A stretch of 64,000 nt of DNA from positions 2,266,001 through 2,330,000 of the forward strand of contig NC_003030.1 of the NCBI RefSeq assembly GCF_000008765.1. Reading direction: 5' to 3'. Below, in pieces: positions 1 through 9,370 of this stretch (positions within the stretch are counted from its first letter, which is position 1; every line of letters starts with the position of its first letter). Made by a program: the position numbers and the translations under genes. The DNA comes from Clostridium acetobutylicum ATCC 824 (GTDB lineage Bacteria; Bacillota; Clostridia; Clostridiales; Clostridiaceae). A model generated the notes under the pieces. It was not told where the DNA came from. It ran no database searches and was given only the letters and a program-made list of their open reading frames with translations.

Positions 1-288
1 TTCAGGAAGAGCTATATCGTCCGCATCCATTCTTGCTACATAACTTCCTTTTGCTCTATCGATTCCCTCATTTAGAGAATACACCATTCCCATGTTGTTG
101 TCCCTTGATACTACAACTATTCTATTATCGTCATTTGCATATTTATTTATTATATCTATTGATTTATCATTTGAACCATCATTTACAATAATAAATTCAA
201 AATCTCTATACGTTTGTTTTAGTATGCTTTCTATAGATTCTTCTAAATATTTTTCACAATTGTAAACAGGCATTATAACACTTATCAA
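1..288 (-). CDS. Family 2 glycosyltransferase, N-terminal part (cut by window edge)
   Basis: The 96 visible codons encode the start of a GT-A family 2 glycosyltransferase: a beta strand ending in VIMPVYNCEKYLEESIES, then FIIVNDGSNDKS (nucleotide-sugar binding) and ARMDADDIALPE, which carries the DxD-type metal-binding motif. The start is TTG, directly after an in-frame TAA, with GAAGGAG nine bases upstream; no ATG fits. The C-terminus lies outside the window. It follows the 937-aa glycosyltransferase after only a short gap and is probably co-transcribed with it from the sigma-D-type promoter at 3268-3294. The sugar donor and acceptor cannot be told from this fragment; a role in flagellin or surface glycan assembly is inferred from position. 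Confidence 0.85.
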   Translation of the reverse strand, partial: MISVIMPVYNCEKYLEESIESILKQTYRDFEFIIVNDGSNDKSIDIINKYANDDNRIVVVSRDNNMGMVYSLNEGIDRAKGSYVARMDADDIALPE

Positions 289-326
289 TTACTTCAACTC
301 CTTCGCTTGTGAATCTTTAAATAAAA

Positions 327-3140
327 TTATGGAAATAAAACTAAATAACTTAAATGATTTTTTGATAAAAATTGCTCAGCCTCATATCTTCCTGGAGAGG
401 TAGCAACAAAAACATAATCTACGTTAAGTTCTTTTAAATCTTCCGAAGTGTGTATGTCATATCCATCAAATTTACCTTTTTTATATTTATCTATAAAAGC
501 CACTAAATTAAATTTAGGCAGTGCTTCATCTATAATTAGCTTAGCAATTTTTCCAGCATTACTAGCTCCCCAAATAGCATAATTCATGGAATTTTCATTA
601 TTCAATAGAGTATTAATTTGCTCCTTAACTCCTACAAAAAATTTTTCAAAAACTATATAATCATAAATATTAATTTTTTTTACTATATTTTCATGTACTT
701 TATCCCAAAACTCACTATTAGAATCTAAGGAATATGTTTTTTCCACCATAAATTCATTGATGCTTTTGTTGTATCTCTCAAAAATCATGCATGCAATTTT
801 TTCACCATTACTAGTATCATCTTTTAAAGTACTATAAAGGTATGGTATCTTTAAGCTTAAAGCAGTATCATCAACTAAAGGTATCTTACTCTCTGAATGA
901 AATATTCTAACATTGCTTTTCATCACTGTATTATTAAATTCTTCATTTTTGTTACTTACGCCATCATATTTAATAAAATCTACATTTATGTCATTCTGTG
1001 AGCATATCTCGTATACATCTTTAAATTCATCTCTATTTAGACCTAATATATATACATTAAGTTTAAAACCATAGTTTTTCATTAGAAGAGCGTACCTTAA
1101 AATGTCACTTTTCCTATATCTAAAATCACGTGAAAGTATAAAACCTATAGTTTCCTTTTGAAGAAAAGCATGAATCCTTAAAGCTTCTATTACTGATTTG
1201 AATTTATATATTTGAGATTCTGTAGAATGTTTTTTCATTATTTGTTCTTTTGCATTATTAAATATTAATTCTCTTTCATTAATATTCATGCCTATTATCT
1301 TCCTTATTTTTTTAGCTAATTCACCTTTTTCATTTTTAAATTTAAATCCGTTTACACCATCTTCTATAGTTTCATATGGCTTTACATTAGAATACACACC
1401 AATCGCTCCACACACAGCAGCCTCAATGTATTTAGTTAGTCCTTTTGCCAATTTAGGCCCTACATTGAATAAAGGAGATACAACTATATCAAAGTTTTCT
1501 TCACTTAACCTATTCATGTATTCATAATAACTTGTTGTGAAACCTTCCGTGTATACTTTACTATGCTTGATACCGCTTATTTCCTCAGGTATATACCCCC
1601 AAAAATAGAATTCTACTTTTTCTCTAAATTCATTTGATATCTCTAAAAAGTCTTCCCAAAAAAACTTTATCTCCGCTCTTCTTGAATCTGTACCGATAAA
1701 TGCTATTTTAAAAACACTATCATTTTTAGAAATATATCTTTTTATATATCTAGTCATGACGGTGAGCTTCAGCTCCATTATCCTATCATTATATAATCTC
1801 ACTGAATCAGAAATTTGAGGACTATAGCTTACTACAGCATCTGCATTTTTTAGTTGATACTCTAATTCCTTATAAATAGATGTTCCTGGTACTGAAAGCT
1901 CAAATTTTTTGTTTGATGCTTCAGCTGAAGATAGATCCTTATATTCATCTTTGAGCTTATAAAAATTTAATAAATCATCATCTATCCAATATGATACAGG
2001 TATATTCATTTTCTTAAGCTTTACTAAAAAATGATTAGTTGCAAAATCATATGTTCTATGAAAAATTGCAGCATCAATATTTTCCAAAAATTCTTCTTTT
2101 AATTGTGAAGATGGTATATAAATCATATTGTATTCATCATTCAATATCTTGATAAAATTAGTAATCATAATATCTAACGATGTATCAAATTCACCTTTTA
2201 CAACTAATAAGTTTTTCTTCAATTTTGACACTGATGTTTCTTTATCATAATCTCTTTTTATATTCTTATACCAAGGCAATATGCACTTTGTTAATATTTC
2301 TTGTCTGAAATTTTCACCATTTATTATTCCTATATCATCAACTATATAATCATTAACTTTATCTAACTTTAGGCAATCACTCTTATTTACATATTGTACA
2401 TTTCTAAATACTCTTAAATTAAAATTATCTATGTAGATATTATTATAAACTTTTGAAAAGCTTTCATTTGTTACCACAACCTTATCTACATAAATGAATT
2501 TTATTTTAGAAGCTAATCTCAATAAAAAATCCCAAAAAAAAGTTTGTTTAAGCATCACACTGCAATCCATAATTTCATATTTTTTTATAATACTAGCATT
2601 ATGCAAAATTGCATTATTGGGAATAATATTATCACCATAAATTAAATCACTGTATTTAAATGAATTTCCCATGACATAGTTACTATCTTTACCATTTTGA
2701 AGCTCACTTTTTCCGTAAACCAAACACTCACCATGGTATTTTTCAATTTCTTTAATAAGTTCTTTTAAGTAACTACTATCTACATAGGATTCATTAAATT
2801 GATATGTTATGTATTCTCCTCTAACATAGTTTAGTGCTTGATTAATACGAAGAGCTGCCAAACCTGACCGATTATTATTATGTACATAAACTATTCTATT
2901 ATCTTTATTAATATAATCTTTTATCTTTGTATAAAGTAACTCATCATCCTGACCGTCATCAACTACTATTAATTCAAAATTCCTATATTCTTGATTTAAT
3001 ATGAGACTTATAGATTTATCCAGTTTATTGTAATCTTTTATATTTATAAGGCATAAAATAATACTTACATTAGGACTCTCTATTAAATTCCTTGACCTTT
3101 CTATAGAAAAATCACTTACAAAATCTTTTACCTTTATCAT
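327..3140 (-). CDS. Multidomain glycosyltransferase (GT2 + GT-B + nucleotide-binding-like tail)
   Basis: A 937-aa protein with three parts. Residues about 25-230 are a family 2 glycosyltransferase domain (SIILCLINIKDYNKL, ELIVVDDGQDDE). Residues about 310-650 resemble a GT-B glycosyltransferase (IAFIGTDSRR, then GLTKYIEAAVCGAIGVYSNV, a group 1-type donor-site motif). Residues about 840-937 are a Rossmann-like tail beginning YAIWGASNAGK. An ATG at 3138-3140 is preferred over the adjoining upstream TTG because AGGAG lies nine bases from the ATG and only six from the TTG. The gene has its own sigma-D-like promoter and sits just beyond the terminator of the preceding gene, so it is probably a motility-class glycosyltransferase. 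Donor and acceptor are unknown. Confidence 0.85.
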   Translation of the reverse strand: MIKVKDFVSDFSIERSRNLIESPNVSIILCLINIKDYNKLDKSISLILNQEYRNFELIVVDDGQDDELLYTKIKDYINKDNRIVYVHNNNRSGLAALRINQALNYVRGEYITYQFNESYVDSSYLKELIKEIEKYHGECLVYGKSELQNGKDSNYVMGNSFKYSDLIYGDNIIPNNAILHNASIIKKYEIMDCSVMLKQTFFWDFLLRLASKIKFIYVDKVVVTNESFSKVYNNIYIDNFNLRVFRNVQYVNKSDCLKLDKVNDYIVDDIGIINGENFRQEILTKCILPWYKNIKRDYDKETSVSKLKKNLLVVKGEFDTSLDIMITNFIKILNDEYNMIYIPSSQLKEEFLENIDAAIFHRTYDFATNHFLVKLKKMNIPVSYWIDDDLLNFYKLKDEYKDLSSAEASNKKFELSVPGTSIYKELEYQLKNADAVVSYSPQISDSVRLYNDRIMELKLTVMTRYIKRYISKNDSVFKIAFIGTDSRRAEIKFFWEDFLEISNEFREKVEFYFWGYIPEEISGIKHSKVYTEGFTTSYYEYMNRLSEENFDIVVSPLFNVGPKLAKGLTKYIEAAVCGAIGVYSNVKPYETIEDGVNGFKFKNEKGELAKKIRKIIGMNINERELIFNNAKEQIMKKHSTESQIYKFKSVIEALRIHAFLQKETIGFILSRDFRYRKSDILRYALLMKNYGFKLNVYILGLNRDEFKDVYEICSQNDINVDFIKYDGVSNKNEEFNNTVMKSNVRIFHSESKIPLVDDTALSLKIPYLYSTLKDDTSNGEKIACMIFERYNKSINEFMVEKTYSLDSNSEFWDKVHENIVKKINIYDYIVFEKFFVGVKEQINTLLNNENSMNYAIWGASNAGKIAKLIIDEALPKFNLVAFIDKYKKGKFDGYDIHTSEDLKELNVDYVFVATSPGRYEAEQFLSKNHLSYLVLFP

Positions 3141-3267
3141 CAAATAGCTCTCCTTATTTTGAACCGTCTTACTCTAACATATGCTTTAATCAATTATTGA
3201 TAAAATACTCTTGCATGTTATAAGACATTTTTTTATTAAATTATGGCAAATTTATTCAATATGTATA

Positions 3268-3294
3268 TTATCGTTACGCATATATGTTTATTTA
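3268..3294 (-). promoter_or_regulatory. Sigma-D (sigma-28)-type promoter for the 937-aa glycosyltransferase
   Basis: On the minus strand TAAA (3291-3294) is followed by 15 bases and AACGATAA (3268-3275), close to the Bacillus sigma-D consensus TAAA-N15-GCCGATAT. It lies just downstream of a terminator and about 130 bases before the ATG at 3140. Confidence 0.7.
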
Positions 3295-3335
3295 TATGTC
3301 TTTTAATGTATTATTATAAATAAATAATAAAAAAA

Positions 3336-3371
3336 AGACTATTCATAATACTTCATATCTATGAACAGTCT
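3336..3371 (-). terminator. Rho-independent terminator after the CgeB-type glycosyltransferase
   Basis: On the minus strand a 12-bp stem (AGACTGTTCATA pairing with TATGAATAGTCT, one G-U pair) with a 12-base loop runs directly into eight or more T residues. It closes the gmd-to-glycosyltransferase unit. Confidence 0.8.
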
Positions 3372-3391
3372 ATAAAAAACATTATTAGCCT

Positions 3392-4762
3392 TTAATCTGT
3401 AAACAAATTCTCCTTTTTATCACCATTGTATATTTTCACAATATTGATTCCCGATGTAATCTCATTTAAATACTTGAATATATCTTCCTCATATTCATAG
3501 CTAGAAATTATAATCCTATCTAAATTAAGCTCATCTATTTCCTTTGGTGAATGTATAATGCCTCCTAAATACTCTGTCCCCCACTTTAAAGAGTTAGAAT
3601 CAAAATAATATGTATTAAACTTTATATCTCCTATTAATTTTTTATAGTATTTTATTAAGTTTGTAGTGTGATCGCCTGAACCATATATTCCTATATTTTT
3701 TCCCACAGCATTCTTAAAAATTACTGATAAAACATCCGCTTTCTCCTTATAATTAAATCTATAAAAGAGATCATCCATTTTCTTGTTTGTATCTTTTCCA
3801 TCCTTCAATACAATTTTAAATATATCATTTAACCTGTTTTCATATGTATGCTCTTTTATAGTTCTAATATATCCAGCATTTGCTATAGTTCTTCTTTTTT
3901 CCTCATTAATTAGAAAATACTTTATTTTATCAACCATATCATCAAAAGAAGAATATACAACTACCTCTTTACCTATTTCATAATAGTGACTGAGCCCTTC
4001 CACATCACTAGTCAAAATAAATGCCCCACAGGCTGGGACCTCAAAATTTCTTCCTTTAATTTGCTGTGGTGCATCTAAATGTGATGAGTTTGATAAGTTC
4101 AAGTTGATTTTACTACTATTAAAAACATCAATCATTGAATCTTGAGATATTCTTGAACTATTTGGATCCTTCTCATTCCATCCATATCCAAAACATGCTA
4201 CTTCTATTCCTTTTTGTTTTAGTTTATTAATTATTTCTCGCCTATTACTATGTGGCTGTCCTACAAAGGATACATCATATTTAAACGGTATATCTCTTTT
4301 AAAATAGTTGTATTGATTACAAGCCCACTGAGAAAAAATTATATTTTCATATCCTAATTCTTTATACTTAACTATTGCCTTTTTATAAGTAGTAACACAG
4401 TAATCAAAACACCAGCACCATTTTATTGATGTTGATTCAAACCTCCATTGATCGTCACAAAACCAATTTACTAATATTGTTTTGGTGTTGTTTTTTATAT
4501 ACAAAAAAGTTTCTTTTTTTATCTGATCTTCATACAATATATTAAGTAAAATATCCGGCTTTTCTTTCTCAATTAATTTTATTAAATTATTATTATTATC
4601 CTCTCTTTTTTTCTTATCTCCAAAATCACAAATATCAAAAAATAATAACTCAATACCATCCATCTTAATTAACGTTTTATAAAAATTTTCATACTCAAAA
4701 CTATATCCACGTGATTTATCATTATAATCATATTTTAAACAAGTCAGTATTACTTTTAACAC
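3392..4762 (-). CDS. CgeB-type glycosyltransferase with nucleotide-binding-like tail
   Basis: A 456-aa protein. Residues about 165-320 carry the pattern of the Glyco_trans_1_2 (CgeB/spore-maturation) family: FVGQPHSNRREII, SKINLNLSNSS, then KGRNFEVPACGAFILTSDVEG and an HTYENRL helix. Residues about 350-450 form a second Rossmann-like module starting IGIYGSGDHTTN, similar in style to the tail of the 937-aa glycosyltransferase. The second GTG (4760-4762) is chosen because AGAAGG lies seven bases before it; the first GTG is only one base from that site. It is the last gene of the gmd unit, so it may transfer the sugar made by the three upstream genes (inference). Confidence 0.8.
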   Translation of the reverse strand: MLKVILTCLKYDYNDKSRGYSFEYENFYKTLIKMDGIELLFFDICDFGDKKKREDNNNNLIKLIEKEKPDILLNILYEDQIKKETFLYIKNNTKTILVNWFCDDQWRFESTSIKWCWCFDYCVTTYKKAIVKYKELGYENIIFSQWACNQYNYFKRDIPFKYDVSFVGQPHSNRREIINKLKQKGIEVACFGYGWNEKDPNSSRISQDSMIDVFNSSKINLNLSNSSHLDAPQQIKGRNFEVPACGAFILTSDVEGLSHYYEIGKEVVVYSSFDDMVDKIKYFLINEEKRRTIANAGYIRTIKEHTYENRLNDIFKIVLKDGKDTNKKMDDLFYRFNYKEKADVLSVIFKNAVGKNIGIYGSGDHTTNLIKYYKKLIGDIKFNTYYFDSNSLKWGTEYLGGIIHSPKEIDELNLDRIIISSYEYEEDIFKYLNEITSGINIVKIYNGDKKENLFTD

Positions 4763-4832
4763 TTTCACACCTTCTAACTATTTCCTCTTTCCATAAGAAC
4801 TAATTTTGCTGTTTCTGTTCTCATAAAGAGTT

Positions 4833-5987
4833 TTACATTATTTTATCAAGAATTGATTCTAATTTTTTCAACCTAATTTCATCAACAAATTGGTTATTTC
4901 CTATGTAAAATCCATTATCATGAATAAGATTAGCGTTTTTAAATTCATTTTCATTATGATATTTTTTTAAAAAAGGCTGTCGTAAAAGATTACCACTAAT
5001 TATAGGCCTTGTTTCTACACCTAATTCATTTAGCTTTTTTTCAACAATTTCCCTTAATCTTTTTTCCTTAAATATAAATGGCAAAGCTAATGAAGAAGTC
5101 CCTTCAACTTTTATGGTAATTAATTTATCTTCATATTTTGTGCATGTATCAAAAAACATATTGTAATTTTTATCTCTAATTTCAATGAATGCATCTAAGT
5201 TTTTTATTTGTCTTAGCCCTAAAAATGCATTTATTTCTGTACTTCTAACATTAAAACCATCCGTTAAAAATAAAAATTTAAAATCAATGTCTTTATATTT
5301 ATTTTTATAGTATTCATGGTATTTAATAGGAAGTTCTCTAGCTAAACCATGTGATCTTTTAAGAAGACAAAGCTTATAGAATTCTTCATTATTAGTAGAA
5401 ATCATTCCTCCCTCAATAGTCGTCATGTGATGCCCCCAATAAAAACTAAAGGTACCTCCTAAACCAAAATTTCCAACTTTAATGTTTTTATATTTTGCTC
5501 CATGACTCTCACAGCAGTCTTCAAGTATTACTATATCTTTTTCTCCAATTACATTTTTTATTTTCTCCATATTAGCTGGAAAACCCAATAAATGCGTTAT
5601 GAAAATAGCTTTTGTTTTATCTGTTATTTTCTTCTTAAGTTCTTCATAATCAAAAGATAAATCCTCTAAGTTTACATCAACAAATACAGGTTTCAATCCA
5701 CATTGAAGTATGGGTGATATATTTGTAACCCAAGTAACTGCAGGTACTATAACTTCAGACGTATTATCTAAGTTATAGTAATCCTTAACTGCACTTAAAA
5801 GAACTAAATTAGCTGAGCTTCCAGAATTAACAAAAACGCTGTACTTACATCCCTGCCATTTTGACCATTCAGCTTCAAATTCCTTTACTTTACTCCCCTG
5901 CGTAAGTCTATCTGCTGTTTTAATAAATTCTGCTAAGCTTTCAATTTCTTCTTTTACTAATGCATTTTCTTGAAGTTTCCATTTCAT
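4833..5987 (-). CDS. colD: ColD-like sugar 3-dehydratase (PLP/PMP, histidine in place of lysine)
   Basis: A 384-aa member of the DegT/DnrJ/EryC1 fold (NSGSSANLVLLSAV, LEDCCESHGAKY, EGGMIST). Where aminotransferases of this fold have the Schiff-base lysine, this protein has GHH (His186/His187; His186 by spacing to EGG). Histidine at this place is the mark of the 3-dehydratases ColD and E1/RfbH, which remove the C3 hydroxyl instead of installing an amino group. The C-terminal stretch with ETRPIISGNLLRQPF and NGFYIGNNQ also fits ColD as I remember it. It lacks the iron-sulfur cysteines of E1-type enzymes. With gmd and the fcl-like gene upstream, the likely substrate is GDP-4-keto-6-deoxymannose. 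Confidence 0.75.
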   Translation of the reverse strand: MKWKLQENALVKEEIESLAEFIKTADRLTQGSKVKEFEAEWSKWQGCKYSVFVNSGSSANLVLLSAVKDYYNLDNTSEVIVPAVTWVTNISPILQCGLKPVFVDVNLEDLSFDYEELKKKITDKTKAIFITHLLGFPANMEKIKNVIGEKDIVILEDCCESHGAKYKNIKVGNFGLGGTFSFYWGHHMTTIEGGMISTNNEEFYKLCLLKRSHGLARELPIKYHEYYKNKYKDIDFKFLFLTDGFNVRSTEINAFLGLRQIKNLDAFIEIRDKNYNMFFDTCTKYEDKLITIKVEGTSSLALPFIFKEKRLREIVEKKLNELGVETRPIISGNLLRQPFLKKYHNENEFKNANLIHDNGFYIGNNQFVDEIRLKKLESILDKIM

Positions 5988-6002
5988 ATTAACAGCTCCT
6001 AT

Positions 6003-6932
6003 CTAACAATTATTTAAATACCACCTATATGTTTTTGTAATTCCTTCATCAAGTTCAACTTTATAATGCCATCCTAAACTATTAATTTTAGAAACATCCA
6101 TAACCTTTCTAAACATTCCATCTGGCTTACTCTTATCAAAAATTATATTTCCTTTAAATCCAACTACATCTTTTATTTTATAAGCTAAATCTTTTATTTT
6201 AATATCCTTGCCACAACCTATATTTAAAAAACCCTTCACTTTTTCGCCATGTTCCATCAGAAAAATAATTCCATCAGCCAAATCCTCTATATATGTAAAT
6301 TCTCTATACTGTTCTCCACTTCCCCATATGGATATTTCCTGAGACCCGGAAACCTTTGCCTCATGAAACCTTCTTATTAATGCCGCCATAACATGAGAAG
6401 TTTTCAAATCAAAATTATCTCTCATACCATACAAATTTGAAGGCATAGCACTTATGTAATTTAATCCATACTGCTTACTATAATATTCGCACATCTTTAG
6501 CCCTGATATCTTAGCTATAGCATAACCTTCATTAGTTGGCTCCAAATATCCTGAAAGCAGATATTCTTCTTTCAAAGGCTGTGGTGCTTCTTTAGGATAT
6601 ATACAAGAACTCCCTAAAAATAGTAAATTTTCAATTCCTACCTCAAAAGAATTTTTTATCACATTATATTCTATTATTAGGTTATCCATAAGAAAGTCCA
6701 CAGGATTCGAAATATTCGCTTGTATTCCACCAACCTTTGCAGCTGATAATACTACATAATCAGGCTTTTCTTCTTCAAGGAACTTCTTAACACTTTCTTG
6801 GTGCATCAAATCAAGTTCTTTATGAGTTCTCACTACAACATTTTTATATCCTCTACGCTCTAAATTTCTTAATATGGCAGAACCAACAAAACCAGTATGA
6901 CCTGCTATATATATTTTGCTATCTTCCTTCAT
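6003..6932 (-). CDS. fcl: GDP-L-fucose synthase / ColC-like epimerase-reductase
   Basis: A 309-aa extended short-chain dehydrogenase of the GDP-fucose synthase group. It has an N-terminal NAD(P) loop GHTGFVGSAILRNL, SSCIYPKEAPQPLKEE, the YAIAK catalytic pair, and a C-terminal substrate domain with GSGEQYREFTYIEDLADG. Fcl makes GDP-L-fucose from GDP-4-keto-6-deoxymannose; its relative ColC does the same chemistry on the 3-deoxy compound to give GDP-L-colitose. The ColD-like gene 15 bases downstream favours the ColC role, but sequence alone does not separate the two. The ATG has AGGAAGGAGC before it and follows gmd by only 14 bases. Confidence 0.85.
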   Translation of the reverse strand: MKEDSKIYIAGHTGFVGSAILRNLERRGYKNVVVRTHKELDLMHQESVKKFLEEEKPDYVVLSAAKVGGIQANISNPVDFLMDNLIIEYNVIKNSFEVGIENLLFLGSSCIYPKEAPQPLKEEYLLSGYLEPTNEGYAIAKISGLKMCEYYSKQYGLNYISAMPSNLYGMRDNFDLKTSHVMAALIRRFHEAKVSGSQEISIWGSGEQYREFTYIEDLADGIIFLMEHGEKVKGFLNIGCGKDIKIKDLAYKIKDVVGFKGNIIFDKSKPDGMFRKVMDVSKINSLGWHYKVELDEGITKTYRWYLNNC

Positions 6933-6946
6933 ATTATGCTCCTTCC

Positions 6947-8014
6947 TTATGTTAACAGTTCTCTCACCCTATCTACATTAGTTATACGTGTTTTCTTCAA
7001 GTCCTCCTCAACCATCATGTAAACAAGTTCCTCAAAATTCACTTTGCGCCTCCACCCAAGTTCCCTTTCAGCCATTGATGGATCTCCTAAAAGAAGTTCA
7101 ACCTCAGTTGGCCTGAAATATCTAGGGTTTACATCCACAAGTGTTTTACCTGTTTTTAAGTCTATTCCCTTTTCCTCAATTCCCTGCCCAATCCATTTTA
7201 TCTTTATTCCTGCAAATTTAAAGGCTTTTTCTACAAATTCACGTACAGTATGAGTTTCCCCTGTTGCAATTACATAATCTTTAGGTGTGTCTTTCTGAAG
7301 CATTAACCACATAGCTTCTACATAATCACCTGCATATCCCCAGTCACGTTTAGCATTTAAGTTTCCCAGTGAAACTTTATCTTGGTTTCCTTCTATAATA
7401 TTTGCAATCGCCCTAGTTATCTTTCTTGTTACAAAAGTTTCTCCTCTTCTTGGGGATTCATGATTAAAAAGAACACCATTGCAAGCGAAAATACCATATG
7501 CTTCCCTATAATTTACAGTAATCCAATATGCATAAAGCTTAGCTGCTGCATACGGGCTTCTAGGATAAAATGGAGTTTTTTCACTTTGAGGCGCTGTTCC
7601 TGGCATTCCACCAAAAAGTTCTGATGTAGACGCTTGATAAAACTTACACTTAATTCCTAATTCCTTTATGGCATCTAAAAATCTTAAAGTCCCTACTGCA
7701 TCAGTTTCTACTGTATACTCAGGAACCTCAAATGAAACTTGAACATGGCTTTGAGCAGCTAAATTGTATATTTCAGTTGGCTGAACCTTCTCTAATAGCC
7801 TGTTAATATTACTTGAATCTGTTAAATCTCCATGGTGAAGAAATAATAACTTATTACCTATCTTTGGATCTTCAAACAAATAATCTATTCTTTTGGTATT
7901 AAAAGAGCTGGCACGTCTTATTATCCCATGAACCTCATAACCCTTTTTTAATAAAAACTCTGTTAAATAAGACCCATCCTGCCCAGTTATTCCGGTTATA
8001 ATAGCTTTTTTCAA
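6947..8014 (-). CDS. gmd: GDP-mannose 4,6-dehydratase
   Basis: A 355-aa enzyme of normal length for Gmd, which converts GDP-D-mannose to GDP-4-keto-6-deoxy-D-mannose. Visible motifs are the NADP loop [43 protein letters not shown], the catalytic STSE and YAAAK, and [15 protein letters not shown]. The start is TTG with AGGAGG seven bases upstream; no ATG is available. It is the first gene of a tight unit (gmd, fcl-like, colD-like, glycosyltransferase). I see no sigma-D-type promoter in the 220 bases before it, so it may be controlled differently from the other motility genes. Confidence 0.95.
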   Translation of the reverse strand: MKKAIITGITGQDGSYLTEFLLKKGYEVHGIIRRASSFNTKRIDYLFEDPKIGNKLLFLHHGDLTDSSNINRLLEKVQPTEIYNLAAQSHVQVSFEVPEYTVETDAVGTLRFLDAIKELGIKCKFYQASTSELFGGMPGTAPQSEKTPFYPRSPYAAAKLYAYWITVNYREAYGIFACNGVLFNHESPRRGETFVTRKITRAIANIIEGNQDKVSLGNLNAKRDWGYAGDYVEAMWLMLQKDTPKDYVIATGETHTVREFVEKAFKFAGIKIKWIGQGIEEKGIDLKTGKTLVDVNPRYFRPTEVELLLGDPSMAERELGWRRKVNFEELVYMMVEEDLKKTRITNVDRVRELLT

Positions 8015-8238
8015 ATCAATTCCTCCTTAGTTAAGCTTTATAAATTTATTTATTTGCGTTAATATTATTTTCAAATTAGTATTTATTTATTATAAAATTT
8101 AAATTGCGTATTTTTTTCTGCATTTTAAAACTTTTTTCTTAGTTAGGACATTATGAATTTTATATATACGTTATTGCTACTAAAATTTATTTATATATCT
8201 CTTCTACATTTTCATAGACTGTAAAATAAATAATAAAA

Positions 8239-8276
8239 AAGCTGCTTATGACACCTTAATTTGTCATAAGCAGCTT
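8239..8276 (-). terminator. Rho-independent terminator after the decayed GT2 gene
   Basis: A perfect 15-bp stem (AAGCTGCTTATGACA with TGTCATAAGCAGCTT) and an 8-base loop, followed on the minus strand by a run of T. It lies just after the stop codon at 8282, so it terminates whatever is still transcribed from the pseudogene. Confidence 0.85.
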
Positions 8277-8281
8277 CCTTA

Positions 8282-8737
8282 TTATTTATTTTTTTGATTT
8301 TTATACTGACCTAACTTACCATTTAACATGTTTATTTTACTTTTAAAAACTGGATACCATGTGCTTTTCAGTAAATTATATGTATAATCATAATTACATG
8401 CATATTCTCTATCACTCTCAGACAATATTACATTAAAAAATCTATCAGTATATAATATATCCTTTTTATCTCTAATTAGTTTCTCAAATCTATCTTCAAT
8501 TTTTTCAAGCTCAAGTATTTTATTTTCCAATATAGTTACGGTAATATACAGCCTGCATAACCTCATCAAATATTTTAAAATAAAATCTCTCTATTTTGAT
8601 ATGTTGAATCAGTAAAATTATTATCTGATATAAAAAGACTCCAGTTCTGATATGTTCGCCTGATAATTGATTCTATAGCATACTTTATACGCTTTCACCA
8701 TTATACACATGCATACCAATAAAAATTTTATGTTCAT
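8282..8737 (-). pseudogene. Decayed family 2 glycosyltransferase
   Basis: A 95-codon open frame (8282-8569) rich in charged helix (ILENKILELEKIEDRFEKLI) lacks a ribosome site. Upstream, in shifting frames, lie clear GT2 pieces: FIGMHVYNGES just after an ATG at 8735-8737 with AAAGGAATAAG before it, then YAIESIIRRTYQNWS and LFISDNNFTDSTYQ, the usual N-terminal signature of these enzymes, ending in a stop. Another frame gives KIFDEVMQAVYYRNYIGK, which joins to the 95-codon frame by one more shift. At least three frameshifts and an internal loss of most of the catalytic domain are needed, so this is a remnant rather than a sequencing slip. Confidence 0.7.
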
Positions 8738-9061
8738 CTTATTCCTTTCCATTATTGATATCCGTATATATATATTATAATTGCTATTTAACTTAGCTTT
8801 TTTCTTTTTAATATATAAATCTCTTACCTGTTACTTTGTGCTAAATATAAGAGGTTTGTTCTTTTCATAATCATAACATGTGAAAATATCATTGTTTATA
8901 TTTATATCTGGAATCTTTTTTATTTCTACATATTATATCTATTATCCATGCACCCATATATAATATAGTATTTATGACTCAAGTTACTATATGAAACTTA
9001 AGCATAGCATGCTAATAAAAATATATTTCATTAGCATACCATAACAATAATTTGCTAGTTG
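8738..9061. other. AT-rich stretch without a recognisable gene
   Basis: Both strands are full of stops in this interval. The only structure I see is the hairpin at 9009-9037 just downstream of yjfB. Confidence 0.6.
9009..9037 (-). terminator. Hairpin downstream of yjfB (weak terminator)
   Basis: ATGCTAAT (9009-9016) pairs with ATTAGCAT (9030-9037), extended inward by A-T pairs. It lies about 25 bases after the yjfB stop. There is no T run on the minus side, so termination is uncertain. Confidence 0.4.
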
Positions 9062-9235
9062 TTAAACTCTAATATCGATATTATTTCCCCTATTAGGATC
9101 CATAGCTTCTATCATATCTGCCGTATTTTCTCCATTTTGTTTACAATTATTCATTGCCATTTTAAATACAGCAAGATTTGCAGCTTCATTTACCTTTTCA
9201 TTACTATTAATTGTTGCCAAAAGCGCTATATCCAT
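9062..9235 (-). CDS. yjfB: YjfB-type putative motility protein (57 aa)
   Basis: A 57-aa protein starting MDIALLATINSN, with FKMAMNNCKQNGENTADMIE in the middle and ending NNIDIRV. The MDIA start, the KMAM helix and the N-IDI(R) end are the signature of the small YjfB family found with motility genes in Bacillus and Clostridium; its biochemical role is not known to me. AAGGAGGG lies five to six bases before the ATG. A sigma-D-like promoter (TAAA-N15-AACGATAA) sits only about 25 bases further up, which supports a late-flagellar role. A decayed second copy is at 10373-10536. Confidence 0.8.
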   Translation of the reverse strand: MDIALLATINSNEKVNEAANLAVFKMAMNNCKQNGENTADMIEAMDPNRGNNIDIRV

Positions 9236-9259
9236 AAAATCCCTCCTTATACAATTTAA

Positions 9260-9286
9260 TTATCGTTATAACATATTTTATCTTTA
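9260..9286 (-). promoter_or_regulatory. Sigma-D-type promoter for yjfB
   Basis: Minus strand TAAA (9283-9286), 15-base spacer, AACGATAA (9260-9267). It is divergent from the promoter at 9312-9338; the two -35 elements are about 25 bases apart. Confidence 0.7.
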
Positions 9287-9311
9287 TAATCAAATTGTTT
9301 CACATATGCTA

Positions 9312-9338
9312 TAATCATATGTTTGAATTATTCGATAA
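9312..9338 (+). promoter_or_regulatory. Sigma-D-type promoter for the first DUF1919-like gene
   Basis: TAAT (9312-9315), 15-base spacer, TTCGATAA (9331-9338). The same -35, spacer length and -10 occur before the second copy, within a block of near-identical sequence that continues to the ribosome site. Confidence 0.65.
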
Positions 9339-9370
9339 TATTAATAGTTTTGTACTTAGGAGGAGATTCA

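Noticed and set aside
4833-5987. PseC-type aminotransferase for the nonulosonate pathway
   Set aside because: The DegT fold is right, but the catalytic lysine is replaced by histidine and the neighbours are gmd and fcl, so a 3-dehydratase fits better.
8015-8235. Sigma-D-type promoter before gmd
   Set aside because: A TAAA is present, but no CGATA-type -10 lies 15 bases further; the nearest match (CGTATATA) is too poor.
9323-9370. Longer N-terminus for the first DUF1919-like protein
   Set aside because: It would start inside the promoter, has no ribosome site and is absent from the paralogue.
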